A DNA stretch of 64,000 nt from Intestinimonas butyriciproducens. Its GTDB lineage: Bacteria > Bacillota > Clostridia > Oscillospirales > Oscillospiraceae. The DNA lies in NCBI RefSeq assembly GCF_004154955.1, contig NZ_CP011524.1:2542001-2606000 (forward strand). Direction: 5' to 3'. Positions 59,676 to 64,000 of the stretch are shown piece by piece; the first letter of the stretch is position 1, and every line of letters starts with the position of its first letter. The notes under the pieces are model-generated. The model saw only the letters and a list, made by a program, of their open reading frames with translations. It searched no databases and had not been told where the DNA came from. A program made the translations under genes and the position numbers.

Positions 59676-61844
59676 ATGGACGCTATGATCCAAATCCTCG
59701 CAAAGGAATTAAGCCAGGACCCCATCCACGTGGAAAACGTGGTCAAGCTCATTGACGAGGGGAATACCATCCCCTTTATCGCCCGCTACCGCAAGGAACT
59801 CCACGGAGCCATGGACGACACCGCCCTGCGCACCCTGGCCGACCGCCTCCAGTACCTGCGCAATCTGGAAAAACGCCGGGGCGAGGTCAAGGCCGCTGTC
59901 GACGGGCAGGGAAAGCTCACTGAGGCTCTCTCCACCGCCATTGACGCCGCGGCCACCCTGGCTGAGGTGGAGGACCTGTACCGTCCCTACAGGCAAAAGC
60001 GCCGCACCCGCGCCACCGTCGCCCGTGAAAAGGGTCTGGAGCCCTTGGCCGCGCTCCTGTTCGCCCAGGGCCGGGACTGCTCCGAGCCGCTTCTTGTGGC
60101 CGCCGGCTATGTGGACCCCCAAAAAGGGGTGGAGACTCCGGAGCAGGCGCTCCAGGGCGCCTCCGACATCGTGGCCGAGCAGATCTCTGACGACGCCGCC
60201 CTGCGTAAGCGGCTGCGGGCGCTGTGGTGGTCCAAGGGGGTCCTGATCTCCACCGCCGCAAAAAAGGACCAAGGGGACTCGGTCTATCGGCTCTATTACG
60301 ACTTTAAGACTCCCGTCAATCGGGTCCAGGGGCACCAGGTGCTGGCCATCAACCGGGGTGAACGGGAGGACCTCCTGAAAGTTTCGGTGGAGCTGGACCG
60401 GGAGACCGCTCTCATCACGGTCCGCCGGAGCGTCCTGATCCCCGGCTCTCCCGCCATGCCCTTTGTCCGCAGTGCAGCGGAGGACGCCTATGACCGCCTC
60501 ATCGCCCCCTCGGTGGAGCGCGAGATCCGAAATATGCTCACCGAGCAGGCCGACGAAGGGGCTATCCGGATGTTCGGGCTCAACCTCAAGCCCCTTCTCA
60601 TGCAGCCGCCGGTAAAGGGCTTTGTCACCATGGGGCTGGACCCCGGCTACCGCAACGGCTGCAAGGTGGCTGTGGTGGACGGCACCGGAAAGGTTCTGGA
60701 CACGGCGGTGGTCTACCCCACCTTCAGCGAACGCAAAAAGCAGGAGGCCATCGACGTTCTCTCCCGCCTCATCAAAAAGCACGGCGTGGCGCACATCGCC
60801 ATCGGCAATGGCACCGCCAGCCGCGAGACCGAGCAGATGGCGGTAGAGCTCATCCAGGCCGTGGGCGGCGGCGTGAGCTATATGATCGTCAGTGAGGCAG
60901 GGGCCAGCGTGTACTCCGCCTCCAAGCTGGCCGCCGAAGAGTTTCCCGACTATGACGTAAACCTCCGCTCGGCCGTTTCCATCGCCCGGCGGCTCCAGGA
61001 CCCCTTGGCGGAGCTGGTGAAGATTGACCCCAAGGCCATCGGGGTGGGCCAGTATCAGCACGACATGCCCCAAGCCAGGCTGGACGAGACCCTCTCCGGT
61101 GTGGTGGAGGACTGTGTCAACGCCGTGGGGGTGGACCTGAACACCGCCTCCGCGCCCCTTCTCTCCCGGGTCTCCGGCCTCAGCGCCGCCACGGCCAAAA
61201 ACATCGTCAGGTACCGGGAGGAGAACGGCGCCTTTACCTCCCGGAAGCAGGTGCTGAAGGTCCCCAAGCTGGGCCCCAAAGCCTTTGAACAGTGCGCGGG
61301 ATTCCTCCGCGTCCCGGAGTCCAAAAATGTATTGGACCATACCGCTGTCCATCCCGAGAGCTACGCTGCGGCGGAACAGCTCCTGGCCCTGTGCGGCTAC
61401 GACCTGAACGCGGTGGAGGCGGGCGGCATCGGAGACCTCCGGGATCGGGTGACCGACTTTGGCGAGGAGCGGGCCGCCCAGGCCTGCGGCGTGGGGCTTC
61501 CCACCCTGCGGGACCTGGTAGGGGAACTTATGAAGCCGGGCCGGGACCCCAGAGACGAACTGCCCAAGCCCATCCTGCGCACCGATGTAATGGAGATCAA
61601 GGACCTCAAGCCCGGCATGGAGCTCACCGGCACCGTGCGCAACGTCATCGACTTCGGTGTCTTTGTGGACATCGGCGTCCATCAGGACGGGCTGGTGCAC
61701 ATCTCCCAGCTCTGCGAGCGCCGCGTCCGTCACCCCAGCGAGGTCTGCGCCGTCGGCGATATCGTCATGGTATGGGTGCTGGAGGTGGACGAGAAAAAAA
61801 AGCGCATCTCCCTGACCATGAAAAAGCCCAAGGGCGATCTGTAA
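59676..61844 (+). CDS. tex: Tex family RNA-binding protein
   Basis: A 722-residue nucleic-acid-binding protein that acts in transcription-linked processes. The N-terminal helical domain has TIPFIARYRKELHGAMDD and the family motif EDLYRPYRQKRRTRATVAREKGLEPLA. A YqgF/RNaseH-like domain (TMGLDPGYRNGCKVAVVD) follows, then helix-hairpin-helix modules (VDLNTASAPLLSRVSGL). The C-terminal S1 domain has GMELTGTVRNVIDFGVFVDIGVHQDGLVHISQL. AAAGGAG lies before the ATG. Length is typical. Confidence 0.96.
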   Translation: MDAMIQILAKELSQDPIHVENVVKLIDEGNTIPFIARYRKELHGAMDDTALRTLADRLQYLRNLEKRRGEVKAAVDGQGKLTEALSTAIDAAATLAEVEDLYRPYRQKRRTRATVAREKGLEPLAALLFAQGRDCSEPLLVAAGYVDPQKGVETPEQALQGASDIVAEQISDDAALRKRLRALWWSKGVLISTAAKKDQGDSVYRLYYDFKTPVNRVQGHQVLAINRGEREDLLKVSVELDRETALITVRRSVLIPGSPAMPFVRSAAEDAYDRLIAPSVEREIRNMLTEQADEGAIRMFGLNLKPLLMQPPVKGFVTMGLDPGYRNGCKVAVVDGTGKVLDTAVVYPTFSERKKQEAIDVLSRLIKKHGVAHIAIGNGTASRETEQMAVELIQAVGGGVSYMIVSEAGASVYSASKLAAEEFPDYDVNLRSAVSIARRLQDPLAELVKIDPKAIGVGQYQHDMPQARLDETLSGVVEDCVNAVGVDLNTASAPLLSRVSGLSAATAKNIVRYREENGAFTSRKQVLKVPKLGPKAFEQCAGFLRVPESKNVLDHTAVHPESYAAAEQLLALCGYDLNAVEAGGIGDLRDRVTDFGEERAAQACGVGLPTLRDLVGELMKPGRDPRDELPKPILRTDVMEIKDLKPGMELTGTVRNVIDFGVFVDIGVHQDGLVHISQLCERRVRHPSEVCAVGDIVMVWVLEVDEKKKRISLTMKKPKGDL

Positions 61845-61860
61845 AGGGGGCCTATCCCAT

Positions 61861-62232
61861 ATGGTGCTGTCCTTCGACGAGGCGGGCGAACTGCTGGATG
61901 CCATGGCGGAGTCCTTCCCGCCAGCCTTTTTCAGCGACTTGAACGGTGGGATCCTGCTTCTCCCGGAAGCCCATCCCGACCCGGACTTTCCTCCCGGTGA
62001 AATGTACATCATGGGGGAATACTGCAACGATCAGATGGGCCGGTATATCAATCTCTATTACGGCTCCTTTGCAGTGCTGGCCGAAGAGGAGGATTGGACG
62101 CGGCGGAATTGGGAGGAGGAGCTCTACGAGACCCTGGCCCATGAGTTTACCCATCATATCGAGGGGCTGGCCGGGGAGCGCGGGCTTGAAGTCAAGGACG
62201 AGGCCTTTCTGGATCGCTATCGTGACCAATAA
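61861..62232 (+). CDS. Small zincin metallopeptidase family protein
   Basis: A 123-residue protein with the zinc-protease motif HEFTHHIEGLAG near residue 97 (HExxH). Upstream is YCNDQMGRYINLYYGSFAVL, typical of the short metallopeptidase family often found in Firmicutes and Actinobacteria. The substrate is unknown. It starts 16 bases after tex, is probably co-transcribed, and ends at a strong terminator. Confidence 0.87.
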   Translation: MVLSFDEAGELLDAMAESFPPAFFSDLNGGILLLPEAHPDPDFPPGEMYIMGEYCNDQMGRYINLYYGSFAVLAEEEDWTRRNWEEELYETLAHEFTHHIEGLAGERGLEVKDEAFLDRYRDQ

Positions 62233-62276
62233 AAAATAGGGCGCTGCCGAGCATGCTCGGCAGCGCCCTATTTTTT
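62231..62276. terminator. Perfect palindromic bidirectional terminator
   Basis: A 46-base perfect palindrome runs from A6 through TAGGGCGCTGCCGAGC and its complement to T6. It overlaps the stops of the zincin and eutQ genes. Confidence 0.95.
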
Positions 62277-62718
62277 ACTTCTGCCAATCCGCAGGATAGA
62301 CAAAGTAGAGAAATCGCGCCCGATCCCGGACGGAGAACTGGATCTCGCTTCCCTTGGGAATATGGATCACCTCGCCGGGCCCGGCGGAGACGGTCTCCCC
62401 TCCTGCCAGGATATCCAGCCGCCCCTCGATCACATAATCCATCTCGTCATATGTGAGCTTCCAGGGAAAGGTGGTCTCCTCCATCACCATGAGACCGCAG
62501 CCCAGACGGGGCGCCTCTTCCAGAGAAAAGAGGTCCTTTGTCCACACCCGGTCCCCGCTGCGCCCGGTGTCCAGCCGGTCCCGTTCGGTCACCTGTATGG
62601 CGGGGACCGCCACACTTCGTACGCCGTGTCCGCGGCCGCATCCCGCGGCAGCGCCCAGCTTTTCCAACAGTACCTGCCGCACCAGCGCCTCCAGCGCGGC
62701 CTTATCCAGCTCAGCCAT
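62275..62718 (-). CDS. eutQ: Ethanolamine utilization protein EutQ (cupin)
   Basis: A 147-residue cupin protein of the eut cluster, with WTKDLFSLEEAPRLGCGLMVMEETTFPWKLTYDEMDYVIEGRLDI as the metal-binding-type barrel core and GPGEVIHIPKGSEIQFSV near the end. EutQ is an acetate kinase-like or microcompartment-assembly factor in Salmonella. ATG 62718 has AAAGGAG seven bases upstream and overlaps the eutH stop by eight bases. It is the last gene of the eut operon seen here. Confidence 0.9.
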   Translation of the reverse strand: MAELDKAALEALVRQVLLEKLGAAAGCGRGHGVRSVAVPAIQVTERDRLDTGRSGDRVWTKDLFSLEEAPRLGCGLMVMEETTFPWKLTYDEMDYVIEGRLDILAGGETVSAGPGEVIHIPKGSEIQFSVRDRARFLYFVYPADWQK

Positions 62719-63796
62719 ATGTCTTCTCCTTTCCAGTGATGAGCATGGCCACTGCCACAGCGGTAACACCGCCCACCAGCTTTCCCACAATCATAGGAAA
62801 GATCATGGTGGAGTCAAATCCCGCCGTAAACCCCAGGTGGTCGCCGAATACGAAGGCGGCCGACACGGCAAAGGCCACGTTGACCACCTTGCCTCTCCGA
62901 TCCATCTCCCCCATCATCTGAAACATGGGAATATTGTTGGCCAGGGTAGCCACCAATCCCGCCGCCGCAATATCGTTCATCCCCAGCAGATGCCCCAGCC
63001 CCATCAGCGGCTTCCGGAATACCTTTGTAATAACGAATACCAGGGGAAACGCCCCAGCCAGCACGATGGCGATGGCGCCCACAGTGGAAAACCCCTCGTC
63101 GATGGGGTTCATCCCCGGAATGAGCACAAGACCGGTCAGGGTCTCCACAATGGCGGCGGCCAGGCCCACGGTAATGACGATCACCACGATCTTTCCAAAC
63201 ACGGTAAATCCCTTTACCATGCCCCCGGGAATGAGCCATAGCCCCACCGCAATGAGCACGGCGATGAGCACGATAGGGATGAGGTTGCGGAGCACCATAG
63301 CCACCGGAAACCCCGCCGCCAGTCCGCCGGCCAGGGCCCCCAGTGGGATGGTGATAACGCCAGCCAACACGCCCTTGGCCAGGAATTCCTGGTCCTCTTT
63401 CTGAATGATACCCAGCGCCACAGGGATGGTGAACACAACGGTGGGCCCCAGCATGGCGCCCACGATCAGTCCGCCGAACTGCCCCGCCTCCGGGGTGAGC
63501 GCCAGCTCTCTGGCCAAGGGCGCGCCGCCCATATCGTTTGCCAGTATGGTCCCGGCGAACATGGCCGGGTCGGCCCCCAGGAGGGAATAGAGCGGCACCA
63601 CCACGGGCCGCAGGAGATTTGCCAGCACGGGCGCCAGGCAGATGATGCCGATCATGGCCAGTGCCAGGGATCCCATGGCGAGGATGCCCTCTTCAAACTT
63701 CTCACCCAGCCCGAACTTGTTCCCGATGATACGATCCAAGGCCCCCAGGGCCATAAACAGGACCATGATATAGACGATGATCTCGTTAATGGACAA
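62711..63796 (-). CDS. eutH: Ethanolamine permease EutH
   Basis: A 361-residue polytopic membrane protein (about ten to eleven helices). Family segments include FMALGALDRIIGNKFGLGEKFEEGI, the ANDMGGAPLARELALTPEAGQFGGLIVGAMLGPTVVFTIPVALG region and NIPMFQMMGEMDRRGKVVNVAFAVSAAFVFGDHLGF. It allows ethanolamine uptake. The start is TTG, seven bases after GGGGG; no ATG with a site exists nearby. It follows eutN by 34 bases. Confidence 0.94.
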   Translation of the reverse strand: MSINEIIVYIMVLFMALGALDRIIGNKFGLGEKFEEGILAMGSLALAMIGIICLAPVLANLLRPVVVPLYSLLGADPAMFAGTILANDMGGAPLARELALTPEAGQFGGLIVGAMLGPTVVFTIPVALGIIQKEDQEFLAKGVLAGVITIPLGALAGGLAAGFPVAMVLRNLIPIVLIAVLIAVGLWLIPGGMVKGFTVFGKIVVIVITVGLAAAIVETLTGLVLIPGMNPIDEGFSTVGAIAIVLAGAFPLVFVITKVFRKPLMGLGHLLGMNDIAAAGLVATLANNIPMFQMMGEMDRRGKVVNVAFAVSAAFVFGDHLGFTAGFDSTMIFPMIVGKLVGGVTAVAVAMLITGKEKTYG

Positions 63797-63830
63797 AATA
63801 TTGCCCCCTATCTTGATGATTCCGGGGCGG

Positions 63831-64000
63831 TCATTGCTCCACCCGGTCCACGATCCCCACCACGGCGGCATCCACCGGAATAGACTCCCCCGCAGCGACT
63901 CTGGCCCCGCTGCCCCGCGTCACCAGCACTCTGTCGCCGGGGCCCGCTCCCGCTTGATCGGCGCACACCAGGGCCGGCCCCTGGTGACCCTCCGGCGCCA
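63831..64000 (-). CDS. eutN: EutN/CcmL microcompartment vertex protein (cut by window edge)
   Basis: The C-terminal 55 codons are present, reading GHQGPALVCADQAGAGPGDRVLVTRGSGARVAAG, then ESIPVDAAVVGIVDRVEQ and stop. This is the end of a pentameric EutN/CcmL vertex protein of an ethanolamine microcompartment. The start lies beyond base 64,000. It is upstream of eutH in the same direction, showing that a larger eut operon continues outside the window. Confidence 0.88.
   Translation of the reverse strand, partial: APEGHQGPALVCADQAGAGPGDRVLVTRGSGARVAAGESIPVDAAVVGIVDRVEQ

Noticed and set aside
59709-62027. 772-codon minus-strand frame
   Set aside because: Antisense shadow of tex, a full-length well-conserved gene.

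Overview
The window is chromosomal DNA of a high-GC, anaerobic, spore-forming clostridium, most like the butyrate-producing Oscillospiraceae of the gut (Flavonifractor, Lawsonibacter or Intestinimonas relatives). This rests on gene content: spmA/spmB, an AbrB regulator, an oxygen-sensitive class III ribonucleotide reductase, rubredoxin and rubrerythrin, S-layer homology (SLH) proteins, and an ethanolamine-utilisation operon. The species is inferred, not shown.

Left flank (1-17,922). It holds aroF-tyrA (aromatic amino acids), an AI-2E family permease, spmA-spmB, an AbrB regulator, and a leftward group rsmI / small methyltransferase / NUDIX / nrdG / nrdD. Next come rubredoxin and rubrerythrin, a CbbX/SpoVK-like AAA+ ATPase, a zinc-ribbon membrane protein with Ig-like repeats, inorganic pyrophosphatase, UDP-galactopyranose mutase with a family 2 glycosyltransferase, and a flavodoxin-like membrane protein.

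Integrated element (about 17.93-50.19 kb). This is a complete-looking integrative and conjugative element (ICE). The rightward transfer operon (18.3-36.0 kb) encodes a replication-initiator-like protein, PcfB, a VirD4 coupling protein, Maff2, a VirB6-like membrane protein, a PrgI-VirB4 fusion, an NlpC/P60 hydrolase, DUF4315, DUF4366, topoisomerase III and an ArdA-YodL-DUF4316 antirestriction protein. DNA-modification and phage-type genes are threaded between them: MT-A70, a C5 cytosine methyltransferase, XF1762 and a PAPS-reductase-like gene. A leftward block holds a BRO-type protein, a small membrane protein, a MOBP relaxase and MobC, with a probable oriT beside mobC. The last rightward block holds a 1,640-residue SLH surface protein, a small membrane protein, a class B sortase, a sigma factor, an HTH protein, TnpW and the large serine recombinase that should carry out integration and excision.

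Two cargo genes change reading frame. The cytosine methyltransferase switches frame twice around its target-recognition region (third-position GC counted by eye: 91% in the alternative frame against 49% in the continuous frame). The PAPS-reductase-like gene has lost a short segment at a repeated sequence and lacks a normal start codon. A (GACA)11 microsatellite sits at the predicted transcription start upstream of the surface-protein genes.

Right flank (50.2-64.0 kb). It holds a YheO-like PAS/HTH regulator, a PepV-type dipeptidase, a lipoprotein, an S15-family peptidase with an SLH-like region, pyrG, a small XRE regulator, a DUF1846 protein, Tex, a small zincin metallopeptidase, and the leftward eut genes eutN (cut by the window edge), eutH and eutQ. 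No rRNA, tRNA or CRISPR array was seen.
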